Made by a program: the position numbers and the translations under genes. Of a DNA stretch of 64,000 nucleotides, positions 34,440-45,396 are shown one piece after another. The notes under the pieces were generated by a model. That model was not told the DNA's origin. It ran no database searches and saw nothing but the letters and a program-made list of their open reading frames with translations. Source of the stretch: Aradus depressus (lineage: Eukaryota > Arthropoda > Insecta > Hemiptera > Aradidae); contig OY759214.1 of the NCBI GenBank assembly GCA_963662175.1, positions 103,502,115 to 103,566,114 on the forward strand, in the 5' to 3' direction. Within the stretch, counting starts at the first letter, position 1. Each line of letters starts with the position of its first letter.

Positions 34440-35620
34440 GAGTGGGGTCCGCGCACATTAGAGTAGTGGTCCACAACAAGAAAGAGGAGGTCCGCAGAAG
34501 GTGTGCGGGGGTCTGCAGACACCTGAGTGGTGGTCCGCAGACAGGTCAGTTGTGATCGGTAGAAACATGAGTGGTGGTCCGCAGACAGGTCAGTTGTAGT
34601 CGGTAGACACATGAGTGGTGGTCCGCAGACAGGTCTGTTGTAGTCGGTAGACACATGAGTGGTGGTCCGCAGAAAGGTCTGTTGTAGTCGGTAGACCCTT
34701 GAGTGGTGGTCCGCAGACAGGTCAGTTGTGGTCGGTAGACACATGAGTGGTGGTCCGCAGATAGTCAGTTGTGGTCGGCAGACATGTCTGTAGTGGTCCG
34801 ATGACAGGTCAATTGTGGTCGGGATATTTCTGTAGTGGTTCGCAAACACCTGAGTGGTGAACCGCAGACAGGTCAGTTGTGGTCGGCCGACACATGAGTG
34901 GTGGTCCGCAGAGAGAGGTCAGTTGTAGTCGGTAGACACTTGAGTGGTGGTCCGCAGACAGGTCTGTGGTGGTTCGCAGACATGTTAGTAGTGGTCCACA
35001 GACAGGGCTGTGGTGATCCGCAGACAAGACAGTGGTGATCCGCAGACATGTCTGTAGTGTTTCGCAGACTGGTCTGTAGTGTTTCGCAAACAGGTCTGTG
35101 GTGGTCCGCAGACACCTTAGTGGTGAACCGCAGACAGGTCAGTTGTGGTCGGCAGACACATGAGTGGTGGTCCGATGACAGGTCAGTTGTGGTCGGAACA
35201 TTTCTGTAGTGGTTCGCAGACACCTGAGTGGTGAACCGCAGACAGGTCTGTGGTGATCCATGTCTGTGTGGTCCGCAAATAGGCAGGTCAGTTGTGGTCG
35301 GCAAACACATGAGTGGTGGTCCACAGAAAGGTCTGTTGTAGTCAACAGACACGTCTGTGGTGGTTCGCAGACATGATAGTAGTGGTCAGCAGACCAGGCT
35401 GTGTTGATCTACATACAGGGCTGTAGTGGTTTGCAAATAGGCATGTGGTGATCGGCAGACACATGAGTGGTGGTCCGCAGACACATGAGTGAGTGGTGAT
35501 CCGCAAGTAGGTCTGGTGTGGTCGGCAAGACACATGAATGGTGGTCCGAAGACAGGTCAGTTGTGGTCGGGAGCTATGTCTGTATTGGTTCGCATACACG
35601 TCGGTGGTGCTCCGCAGAGT
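34440..35620 (-). repeat. ~44-bp minisatellite of two 22-bp half-units
   Basis: Alternating half-units gtggtccgcagacaggtcag and tgtRgtcggYagacacatga, about 27 copies with drift and inserted variants. It starts 40 bases after the donor of the exon at 34287. The minus-strand ORFs across it (rich in T, H and P) are repeat artefacts. Confidence 0.92.
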
Positions 35621-36000
35621 GGTAAATATAATAAATATAAAGTAAATATAAAGTATCGAATTTTATGCTGATGTTGCCTACTATTGTCAATGCAACATAA
35701 AATTCGACACCTTATATTATGTCAGGATATATTTTTTTAATGTCAATTATTCATATTCCCACCTAATACCGATCGCTTCCTGAAAGAAAATGTTTACTTT
35801 CAACTCTCTACTTTTTGTAAACTATAATTTAATAAACTTATTTAAAGTTAGTATATGTACTCGTATATATTTCAAAATTTGTTTTTTATATAATGTTTTT
35901 CTATAAATTTTAAATAAACATTTTTAAGAGGTGGTCAGTAGAAATGTTGAGAAAAACGAATGTTTATTATTATTTTTCAAGCCTAGTAATATTTTTGTAG
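35621..36000 (+). other. intron, no feature besides the acceptor at 36000
   Basis: AT-rich. A hairpin-like word pair (gaattttatgctgatgttgc / gcaacataaaattc at about 35658-35710) is the only structure noticed. Confidence 0.5.
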
Positions 36001-36083
36001 ATTTGAAACCAGATAAATTCGATAGAAAAATTGATATAGCGATGGCGGCCTTCTACTGCCTCGAGATAGGCACTTCTGTACTG
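36001..36083 (+). CDS. OBP-like gene, exon 5 of module 1
   Basis: 83 nt after atatttttgtag and before gtacgtat. Two bases complete a tyrosine codon with the previous exon; then LKPDKFDRKIDIAMAAFYCL ... SVL, ending in phase 0. The lone cysteine lies 21 residues after that of the previous exon, matching the C4-C6 spacing of odorant-binding proteins; the position of C5 is an isoleucine. Reading on past the donor reaches a stop at about 36131, so use as a terminal exon is possible but less likely. Confidence 0.7.
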
Positions 36084-36324
36084 GTACGTATTCATAAATT
36101 ACTTTTTTTAAATGCTCTTCGAATTTTGTAAATTTGAAAGTTTGAAATTGTAAATTTGTAAATTCGAAAGCGGATATGGCAGAGGGACCTGCTCCAGGAC
36201 TAGCATCACGTACCTCAGCAGTACAGCCACGCATTTGACACTGCACTAGTTTTCGCTATTGCTAATGGCAAATGTTATGCCGTTGTAAATATATAAATAC
36301 AATTTAAAAAACAGCACCTTTTAA

Positions 36325-36740
36325 AAAAAGTCGTCGGTAAATCACCGGCGATCTACTACCCCAGAAAGAATTAATTAAATGTTCGCTCCCCCTCCAAAAC
36401 CAGTCAATCGTTTGCGTTAATATTTAACAGTTGACTTACATATGGGCCCCTAAATCCTCATACTAAATTTTGTGTCGATATATTCATCACATCGGCAGTT
36501 ACTGAGGTTTCTGAGTTGAGCCCCCCTTCTGATCCCCTTCCTTTTCGCTGAATCAGCTGAAAATTTATAAGTTTCGTTCTCATGAGCTTTTGGAATTCAC
36601 ATATGAAATTATGTGTCGATACATTCCTCTTTCGGCAGTTATTCGAGTTTTTATGTTAAGCCTCAACCTAATCCCTCTCTTTCCTTTGGTCGATTTGGCT
36701 GAAATACAATAAGCGTCATCGCTAGAGGGTTCTGGGTTGA
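36325..36740. repeat. dispersed repeat fragment, copy 2
   Basis: Longer copy of the family at 20425-20700, with two or three internal repeats of the tcgatacattc...cggcagtta block, each followed by a gagttgagcc-like word. No gene. The rest of 36084-37013 is AT-rich intron. Confidence 0.6.
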
Positions 36741-37013
36741 CATATAATATTTCATGTTTATAAATTTATTCTATCGAGAATTATCGTATCAACAGACAAA
36801 TAGAAATTTGTTTATTAATAATATTCAGGACCTAGTGGTCGGAAAAAACAGAAATTCCGATGAAAACTCCGAATTGAAATTTTGATTGATTACATAACTT
36901 CCCCTATACTTCGTTACCTGGGGAAGTAAACCTGATGGTATCACATGAAGGTAACAGGTATAAATAACAATATTTGTATATTATTATTATTAACTTTATT
37001 TTTGTTTCTTTAG

Positions 37014-37116
37014 CATAGCTTCCATGACGTTCAGCCAATCACACCCCCGGCACCAGAAAAAGTATTAAATGACAAAATTGTACATGCATTAAATTTGGCC
37101 ATTTCAAAAGAAAAAG
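37014..37116 (+). CDS. OBP-like gene, exon 1 of module 2
   Basis: 103 nt, acceptor tttgtttctttag, donor gtattatg. Open in phase 0: HSFHDVQPITPPAPEK, then VLNDKIVHALNLAISKEK, leaving one base. A proline-rich start suggests a linker between two domains, followed by a helix. It matches the exon at 12467 in size class and phase. The 22.6-kb intron after it contains satellite, the giant palindrome and a whole retrotransposon. Confidence 0.7.
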
Positions 37117-37179
37117 GTATTATGACACTTTTCTTTTTTTCTCTTTCTCTTTTTTGTATCTTAATATTTCAATATATAA

Positions 37180-40100
37180 TTATATTTATTTCCGTTAAAC
37201 TGTAGCATGATAGATAGACGACCCCTTGGCCACCACCCTCTCCTCCCTGAACAGTTGAAAGAATAATATTATTTATTTCCGTTAAACTGTAAGATGATGG
37301 ATAGATGACCCCTCGGCCACCACCTTCTCCTCCCTGAACAGTTGAAAGAATAATACTATTTATTTCCGTTAAACTGTAAGATGATGGATAGACGACTCCT
37401 CGGCCACCACCTTCTCCTCCTTGAACAGTTGGAGGAATAATACTATTTATTTCCGTTAAACTGTAAGATGATGGATAGACGACTCCTCGGCCACCACCTT
37501 CTCCTCCCTGAACAGTTGAAAGAATAATACTATTTATTTCCGTTAAACTGTAAGATGATGGATAGACGACCCCTCGGCCACCACCTTCTCCTCCCTGAAC
37601 AGTTGAAAGAATAATGCTATTTATTTCCGTTAAACTGTAAGATGATGGATAGACGACCCCTCGGCCACCAACTTCTCCTCCCTGAACAGTTGAAAGAATA
37701 ATACTATTTATTTCCGTTAAACTGTAAGATGATGGATAGACGACCCCTCGGCCACCACCTTCTCCTCCCTGAACAGTTGAAAGAATAATACTATTTATTT
37801 CCGTTAAACTGTAAGATGATGGATAGACGACTCCTCGGCCACCACCTTCTCCTCCCTGAACAGTTGAAAGAATAATACTATTTATTTCCGTTAAACTGTA
37901 AGATGATGGATAGACAACCCTCGGCCACCACCTTCTCCTCCCTGAACAGTTGAAAGAATAATACTATTTATTTCCGTTAAACTGTAAGATGATGGATAGA
38001 CGACTCCTCGGCCACCACCTTCTCCTCCCTGAACAGTTGAAAGAATAATACTATTTATTTCCGTTAAACTGTAAGATGATGGATAGACGACCCCTCGGCA
38101 TCCACCTTCTCCTCCCTGAACAGTTGAAAGAATAATGCTATTTATTTCCGTTAAACTGTAAGATGATGGATAGACGACCCCTCGGCCACCACCTTCTCCT
38201 CCCTGAATAGTTGAAAGAATAATACTATTTATTTCCGTTAAACTGTAAGATGATGGATAGACGACCCCTTGGCCACCACCTTCTCCTCAACGAACAGTTG
38301 AAAGAATAATACTATTTATTTCCGTTAAACTGTAAGATGATGGATAGACGATTCCTCGGCCACCACCTTCTCCTCCCTGAACAGTTGAAAGAATAATACT
38401 ATTTATTTCCGTTAAACTGTAAGATGATGGATAGACGACCCCTCGGCCACCACCTTCTCCTCCACCTTCTCCTCCCTGAACAGTTGAAAGAATAATATTA
38501 TTTATTTCCGTTAAACTGTAAGATGATGGATAGACGACTCCTCGGCCACCACCTTCTCCTCCCTGAACAGTTGAAAGAATAATACTATTTATTTCCGTTA
38601 AACTGTAAGATGATGGATAGACGACCCCTCGGCCACCACATTCTCCTCCCTGAACAGTTGAAAGAATAATATTATTTATTTTCCGTAAAACTGTAAGATG
38701 ATGGATAGACGACTCCTCGGCCACCACCTTCTCCTCCCTGAACAGTTGAAAGAATAATACTATTTATTTCCGTTAAACTGTAAGATGATGGACAGACGAC
38801 CCCTCGGCCACCACCTTCTCCTCCCTGAACATTTGAAAGAATAATACTATTTATTTCCGTTAAACTGTAAGATGATGGATGGACGACTCCTCGGCCACCA
38901 CCTTCTCCTCCCTGAACAGTTGAAAGAATAATACTATTTATTTCCGTTAAACTGTAAGATGATGGATAGACGACTCCTCGGCCACCACCTTCTCCTCCCT
39001 GAACAGTTGAAAGAATAATACTATTTATTTCCGTTAAACTGTAAGATGATGGACAGACGACCCCTCGGCCACCACCTTCTCCTCCCTGAACATTTGAAAG
39101 AATAATACTATTTATTTCCGTTAAACTGTAAGATGATGGATAGACGACTCCTCGGCCACCACCTTCTCCTCCCTGAACAGTTGAAAGAATAATACTATTT
39201 ATTTCCGTTAAACTGTAAGATGATGGACAGACGACCCCTCGGCCACCACCTTCTCCTCCCTGAACAGTTGAAAGAATAATACTATTTATTTCCGTTAAAC
39301 TGTAAGATGATGGATAGACGACTCCTCGGCCACCACCTTCTCCTCCCTGAACAGTTGAAAGAATAATACTATTTATTTCCGTTAAACTGTAAGATGATGG
39401 ATAGACGACTCCTCGGCCACCACCTTCTCCTCAATGAACAGTTGAAAGAATAATACTATTTATTTCCGTTAAACTGTAAGATGATGGATAGACGACTCCT
39501 CGGCCACCACCTTCTCCTCCCTGAACAGTTGAAAGAATAATACTATTTATTTCCGTTAAACTGTAAGATGATGGACAGACGACCCCTCGGCCACCACCTT
39601 CGCCTACCTGAACATTTGAAAGAATAATACTATTTATTTCCGTTAAACTGTAAGATGATGGATAGACGACTCCTCGGCCACCACCTTCTCCTCCCTGAAC
39701 AGTTGAAAGAATAATACTATTTATTTCCGTTAAACTGTAAGATGATGGACAGACGACCCCTCGGCCACCACCTTCTCCTACCTGAACATTTGAAAGAATA
39801 ATACTATTTATTTCCGTTAAACTGTAAGATGATGGATAGACGACTCCTCGGCCACCACCTTCTCCTCCCTGAACAGTTGAAAGAATAATACTATTTATTT
39901 CCGTTAAACTGTAAGATGATGGATAGACGACTCCTCGGCCACCACCTTCTCCTCCCTGAACAGTTGAAAGAATAATACTATTTATTTCCGTTAAACTGTA
40001 AGATGATGGACAGACGACCCCTCGGCCACCACCTTCTCCTCCCTGAACATTTGAAAGAATAATACTATTCATTTCCGTTAAACTGTAAGATGATGGATAG

Positions 40101-40215
40101 ACGACTCCTCGGCCACCACCTTCTCCCTGAACAGTTGAAAGAATAATACTATTTATTTCCGTTAAACTGTCACATGATAGATAGACGACCCCTCGGCCAC
40201 CACCTTCGCCTCCCT
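37180..40215 (-). repeat. 87-bp satellite array
   Basis: About 35 copies of an 87-base unit (ttatttccgttaaactgtaa, gatgatggatagacgac, cctcggccaccaccttct, cctccctgaacagttgaaag). Variants ggacagacgacccc and gaacatttg alternate in the right half, giving a two-unit higher-order pattern. The unit is 29 codons long, so the minus strand is open for hundreds of bases without being a gene. Confidence 0.95.
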
Positions 40216-40550
40216 GAAAGGAAGGAAGGGAGCAGAAAATGGAGAAAGGTGGCAGAAATTATGTTTCAGTTTAAAATATTGCGGAATGTTATTATAATAG
40301 ATCTATTATAATAACATTCCGCAATATTTTAAACTGAAACATAATTTCTGCCACCTTTCTCTCTTTTCTGCTCCCTTCCTTCCTTTCAGGGAGGCGAAGG
40401 TGGTGGCCGAGGGGTCGTCTATCTATCATGTGACAGTTTAACGGAAATAAATAGTATTATTCTTTCAACTGTTCAGGGAGAAGGTGGTGGCCGAGGAGTC
40501 GTCTATCCATCATCTTACAGTTTAACGGAAATAAATAGTATTATTCTTTC
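40053..40550. repeat. ~500-bp palindrome ending the 87-bp array
   Basis: Inverted arms meet at AGATCT (40299-40304). Each arm has about 105 bases of unique sequence next to the centre (aacattccgcaatattttaa on the right side), then about 1.7 satellite units. Even private variants are mirrored (cacatgatag, and a 3-base deletion in cttctccctga), so the inversion copied this very end of the array. A few differences exist near gagaaagg. Bases 40551-40742 after it are short unique sequence with a cccggcgttgcccgg word. Confidence 0.92.
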
Positions 40551-43500
40551 ATCTATGTTAGTAAACCCCTTTTGGTCCGCTTCGCTCGCTCGTTGAGTAG
40601 AAACATTTGTATTATGTTGGGACAATATTGGCGCGCTCCTCGTCTCTCGTTTTTTTTATAAAATCACTAGCAGTAATACCCGGCGTTGCCCGGGGAACTA
40701 TGTATGTTGGTCCCACCCAATCTGACTAAATAAATTGATGAGAGTAGAAGGGAAATGGGGACTTTGGATCAGTTGCCCCTCATGACCTTTGACCCCACGG
40801 GGTCACGTGACCTTCACCCCCCGCCACCGCCACTCCCCCCATCCTTCCCAGCTCCGAATCACCCACCATCGTACATCCCCAGCTCAATAAGTTTCCACTC
40901 TCCCTCTAAACCTCAATAAGTTTCCGCTCTCCCTCTAAACCTCGATAAGCCCCCCCCCCCTCCCCTAATTTTTTCATCTCAATTTTTGTCCTTTGAATCA
41001 CTACCAATCTACTTCCTCATCGTTTTTGCATGCATTATACATGTTCAAACATGTCGAGACCTGTTGTTGCAGGCATACTTCACCAATTTTTATTTCATGA
41101 TTTAATCTTACATCCCCACGTCAATTAACACATCCAATGTGCTTCCCCATCTCAATACCCCCGCTCTCCCTCCGATTCACTACTCTCTATCTTCAGTATA
41201 GCGGCGTAGCCAATCCATCTCAATTTTCTCACTTATACTTCCCCACCTAATTCTCCCTTTAAACCTTTTACTCAGACACACATCCAAGCAATTTTCTTTA
41301 GATTTCATCATAGTCCACTACTCTTAGCACCATCATGCTTCGCCCCTGTTCAACACCTACAACCTCTCTAGATCGTCTGACATTTTCATCATAACCCGGT
41401 CAACCCATACATAAACCTACATTCTACGTCCATTAGCCTTTCCCTCTGAGTCAGTCAAACTTACCCACCTCAAATCATCTTCAATGCACATACCCACATC
41501 AATTATTCTAAAACATAATCTTTAATTATAATAGTTCTACTTCCTGAGACCTATTAGACTTCTTCCAACCGGCAGAGACTTTGCAACCCACACCTAATCC
41601 TCAGGTCTTTCTCCTAATTTTTATGACTCACTTCTACTTCCCCACATCAATCGTCTAATTGTTTTTTCTCAACTTGTCCTTACCAATTTTCTGTTCTCTA
41701 CTTCTAAAACCTTTTACTCATACATACCCGCCCATACACGCGGAGTAATCTTTAGATCTAGATGTACCTTTCCATGGATACATTCTTAGGCTAACATGCA
41801 GTATATTCAACTTACGTTATGTTACATACTACTTCTCATCTCCAGCACTTAACTTACTTAGCACCTCTACTGTATTCCAATCCTCGTTTATAGCGGTCAA
41901 AACAATTTCTTTTTCCTTCCACCAACCGTCCTCTACTGTAATTGCTCTCCTAACCTTCTTAAACCCCCGCACAATTCTGACAACGACCAATCCATCCCAA
42001 TATTCTGCTCTCCACTTCTACTTCCCCAACATCATATCAAGTTAGAACCCTACAAGTGTAGACTACTCCCCCGTCAACATTTCTTTCTCATTCAAACCAC
42101 TTCTATCCCACCTCTCACTCAGACATACCTGCACACTTGCATCACATGCAGAAAATCAAATTTAAATGCTTCTCCCTACCTAAACCGCCAGGTCAACACC
42201 CCCACAGTTCTCGTCGATATTTAGATTCGCGTTTCCAATATTACTTTACCATCACTATTTTTACGACTAATAACCTACAATCTAGCAGGAACTTAAATTA
42301 TCCCCCTGCACAACACTACTCCGGATATATTCAGAACCCACTCCCACACATCTGAGCACCAATAGAACTCTAACCTAGGACCCCTGCTGTGTAGGCTCAC
42401 TCACATTGGTACCTGTCAACCCATCTTTATAACTGCAAAAGCCGGGGGTAATTTCATATTCAAGTATTTTTCCTAAGATTTCATACTGATGAAGGCTCTA
42501 GACCCCTTCATCACCAACGAGATCAGTTAAAGAACTATTTTATAACACAGCCCCAACGTACATATAAGGTGTGTCCAATACAATAGGAACTCTTCTTATA
42601 TAGCTATCCTAAGAAGAAGTCATTGAAAACTTTACCCACTGAGCCGGATAATTATTTATAGTAGAGATACTAATATTTTTTGAATGGGTAGGCGGCCTTG
42701 TGTAACATTTCATTATCAGAAATTAGCTGTGATGTACTTTTCTACAAATCAGAGACTATGCAGAGACAATAGAATCCTTCCGAGAGATCCAATATATCGT
42801 CACGACACAACACTTCACAAAAATACGGAATTGTTCACCTATCCCTATAAACATCACTCAACTGCAACTTCCCCAAATCTAAAAAACTTAGAAGTCGCTC
42901 GGACACATTTTAAAAACCCCACCACTCTTCTATATACTTCCTCAGCTAAATTCTTTCCCTGGTTCCCCTCTATAGTATATCTTAAACTCTAAAGTAACCC
43001 CAACCCGAACACCATTCCTATCAATCTAAACTTTTATTTCTCAGTCATGCACCATAGATAGGGTTTTCTATAGGTGCTATCACCAATCTCCTACATGCAT
43101 ATATATATATATAATATATTTTCTATAGTTCCCCCGACATTTTTCTACAACTAACACTCAACCGTTCCTCAATTAATATTATAACGCAGCCCTCACACCC
43201 ATACTCCATTGTATTTATTTTTCAAGTCCCAAGCTCTTCGTCTAATATACATCACAGTTCCCACCGGTATTTGAGAACCCATATAGTATTATTGTTCCAT
43301 CCTCACCCACATCTCATGGACCCCACAATTCACCCCTCCTTCCCCGCATATATGGTATTGAGAGCCAAAACTCTTACGATGACCCAATACAACAGTTATT
43401 TTACCGATTCATCTTCATAGCCACAAAACCCGGGATTATTTAATATTTTAGTATATTTCTTTTTTCATTATTTGTCACAGTTTTTTTTTCCCCACATACA

Positions 43501-43902
43501 ACGCCTACTCCACTCAACTGTTTTTTCTTAAAGTCCTATACATATCTTACATCCTTTCATATATTTATTTTTTATTTAGTCATATTATTTTATATTTTAT
43601 GCGATTAATATTTATTTACATTTTCGAAAATTTACGTAAATTATGAAAATTTTGTAGCATATTCAGGAACATTTTTTGTGATGAATGTGACTGCGTAATA
43701 ACTATCGTGATTATAAGAAAAATTGGTGAGTACAAGCTGGTCAGTATTAAGAAATAAAAATCGTATATAGGTTCCATATCATAGGCAGTTTCTTATTGTT
43801 GTTGGGGCTAGGTGTATTGCTGGAAACCCATTAATGATCGGCTCTTCTCGGCTCGTCTCGGATTTTATCGGCTCCTTTCGTTGCATGTAGGATGAAAAAA
43901 AC

Positions 43903-43927
43903 TATAAATACGTTCTGTTTGGTCAGT
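43903..43927 (+). promoter_or_regulatory. candidate TATA box and initiator for the left-arm ORF pair
   Basis: TATAAATA at 43903-43910, followed by TCAGT at 43923-43927, is the only core-promoter-like combination upstream of the ATG at 44096. The spacing (about 22) is shorter than the usual 30. A second TATA-poor copy of the same words (aaatacggtctgtttggt) follows at about 44027. The mirrored site exists at 48832-48857 on the minus strand. Confidence 0.3.
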
Positions 43928-44095
43928 AGTTATCTGTTTTCATTGTGAACGTGTTAACAACTTTGAGATAAATACAATCTGATCATTCACTATTTATTGA
44001 ACCGAAGTTGTCAACCCTGCTACAATAAATACGGTCTGTTTGGTGATTATTAGGCAGACTTCATTGATCTAGTAATCCACAGCAGGTTAGATACC

Positions 44096-44626
44096 ATGGG
44101 GGTCAAACGAAACGCTCTCACTATAGAAAATAAAATAAAAATAATTAAACTTTTTGATGAAGGAGAAAAGGTTGGAGAAATATCGAAACATTTCAAGATT
44201 CCTCAATCCACGATTTCTTCAATTTTAAAGAGGCGAGCAACCATTTTTCAATTAGATACATGTGGTAAAAGACATATTAAACGAATTAGAACTAATGGTG
44301 GAACACACTCCCAGAATACACCCCCACTTGCCTTCAACGGAGAGAATTACACACAACAACACACAGACTCTTCAGAGGACGATGTGGGTGAACACTCCAG
44401 TTCATCACAACAGCAAACGGTCTCTTCACAGCATGATTCGGGTGAAGACGGAAGTGAACGAATTCATTCAACAGAACACCGAAGAGTAGTATATGGTGAT
44501 AAAAAACCAACAAAAAAGTTCAACCTTCCTAAACCCGTAAAAGGCTTAATACCTCTGTCTAAGGAAAATATGACGTTTTTACGTTTGGTCGGGTATAAAG
44601 TTCTGTCATCAACGTATAGATGTTAG
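44096..44626 (+). CDS. HTH (CENP-B/pogo-type N-terminal) protein, left arm
   Basis: 176 codons with a good initiation context (taccATGG). Residues about 3-50 (KRNALTIENKIKIIKLFDEG ... VGEISKHFKIPQSTISSILKRR) form a helix-turn-helix of the CENP-B N-terminal/pogo-transposase type, which binds DNA. The rest is a low-complexity S/Q/D/H-rich linker (about 95-130) and a basic C-terminus (KKPTKKFNLPKPVKGLIPL). The DDE catalytic domain that follows this HTH in pogo/Tigger transposases is absent. Probably a terminal-repeat-binding or regulatory protein of the element. It overlaps the next ORF by 7 bases, and an identical gene lies in the other arm at 48133-48663. Confidence 0.75.
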   Translation: MGVKRNALTIENKIKIIKLFDEGEKVGEISKHFKIPQSTISSILKRRATIFQLDTCGKRHIKRIRTNGGTHSQNTPPLAFNGENYTQQHTDSSEDDVGEHSSSSQQQTVSSQHDSGEDGSERIHSTEHRRVVYGDKKPTKKFNLPKPVKGLIPLSKENMTFLRLVGYKVLSSTYRC

Positions 44627-44940
44627 ATTTGGATAGTTCAAAGAGGGGTTCGGGTATCATTTTCATTACCGAAGCCATCGGGGGTATAGATGGAATAAGA
44701 AAATCTGTTCGACATGAAAACACTCACACTTTGCCATCATATAGGTTTATCTATTTAAAAGGTAGATTTTTTCAAGGAGAATGGGACAACGACAGTTGCA
44801 ACATTCTAAAAGCGGGTTTTGTTCAATTCCAGTGCTTCCTGGGTAATAACTCGGACTATATTTTGAAGGATATATCAATAATGGGCATTAACTTTATTGG
44901 GAATAGGTACACAGCATATCACAAACGAAAAGATTATTAA
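44620..44940 (+). CDS. unknown 106-residue protein, overlapping the HTH ORF, left arm
   Basis: Starts at an ATG inside the last codons of the HTH ORF (ATGTTAG overlap) in the -1 frame. This suggests termination-reinitiation, a -1 frameshift producing a fusion, or a one-base indel in a once single ORF. The protein contains GSGIIFITEAIGGIDGIRKS, a beta-rich YRFIYLKGRFFQGEWDND stretch and two cysteines. No family recognised. Because the frame is preserved identically in both arms, it may be real. Confidence 0.5.
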   Translation: MLDLDSSKRGSGIIFITEAIGGIDGIRKSVRHENTHTLPSYRFIYLKGRFFQGEWDNDSCNILKAGFVQFQCFLGNNSDYILKDISIMGINFIGNRYTAYHKRKDY

Positions 44941-45396
44941 AAAGAATCAAATCGAATGCTGTGAGGTTGAAGGCTTGGAGAGGCTATAAACGCACGCAGG
45001 TCGTATGAGTGAAGGTTTGGAGAGGATATAGATGCCCGCAGACCAGTGTGATCACCAGCAGTTCTAAATGTTGAAAACACTGATTTGAGGAAAAGTAGGA
45101 GAGTACAATCGTGTTAATATGCCTGTATTTTTGATTTGCAGGAAAGGGCCTTGCCCCTTTTTATTCATGCTTTGTATCCAAAAGTATATATATTTCAGTT
45201 TTCATTTGACTATATGCTTATATCATCTCTTTGTGAGAGCGGTTCTAAATCTGCTGGGTAAGTTTCGTTCTTGATCAGTGTATACATGTACCCCCAAAAT
45301 CCTGTTCCTTTGAACCAAATTCAACTCAGTCAAATCGATTCAAATCCCTATATTATACTGCAATATTCTCGCTCAAACATCACTACACTCTCCTTC

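Noticed and set aside
34427..35599. Minus-strand ORFs rich in T, H and P
   Set aside because: Frames through the 44-bp minisatellite; they shift frame with unit drift and have no non-repeat part.
36001..36131. Exon at 36001 as a terminal exon ending at the TAA near 36131
   Set aside because: A good gtacgt donor in phase 0 and a phase-0 exon with a strong acceptor at 37014 favour continuation; no signal-peptide exon was found between 36084 and 37013. Kept as an alternative.
38287..40072. Minus-strand ORFs of 146 and 213 codons rich in glycine (SILSTVQGGEGGG...)
   Set aside because: They are the 87-bp satellite read in a frame that stays open because the unit is 29 codons; no start context and no non-repeat coding sequence.
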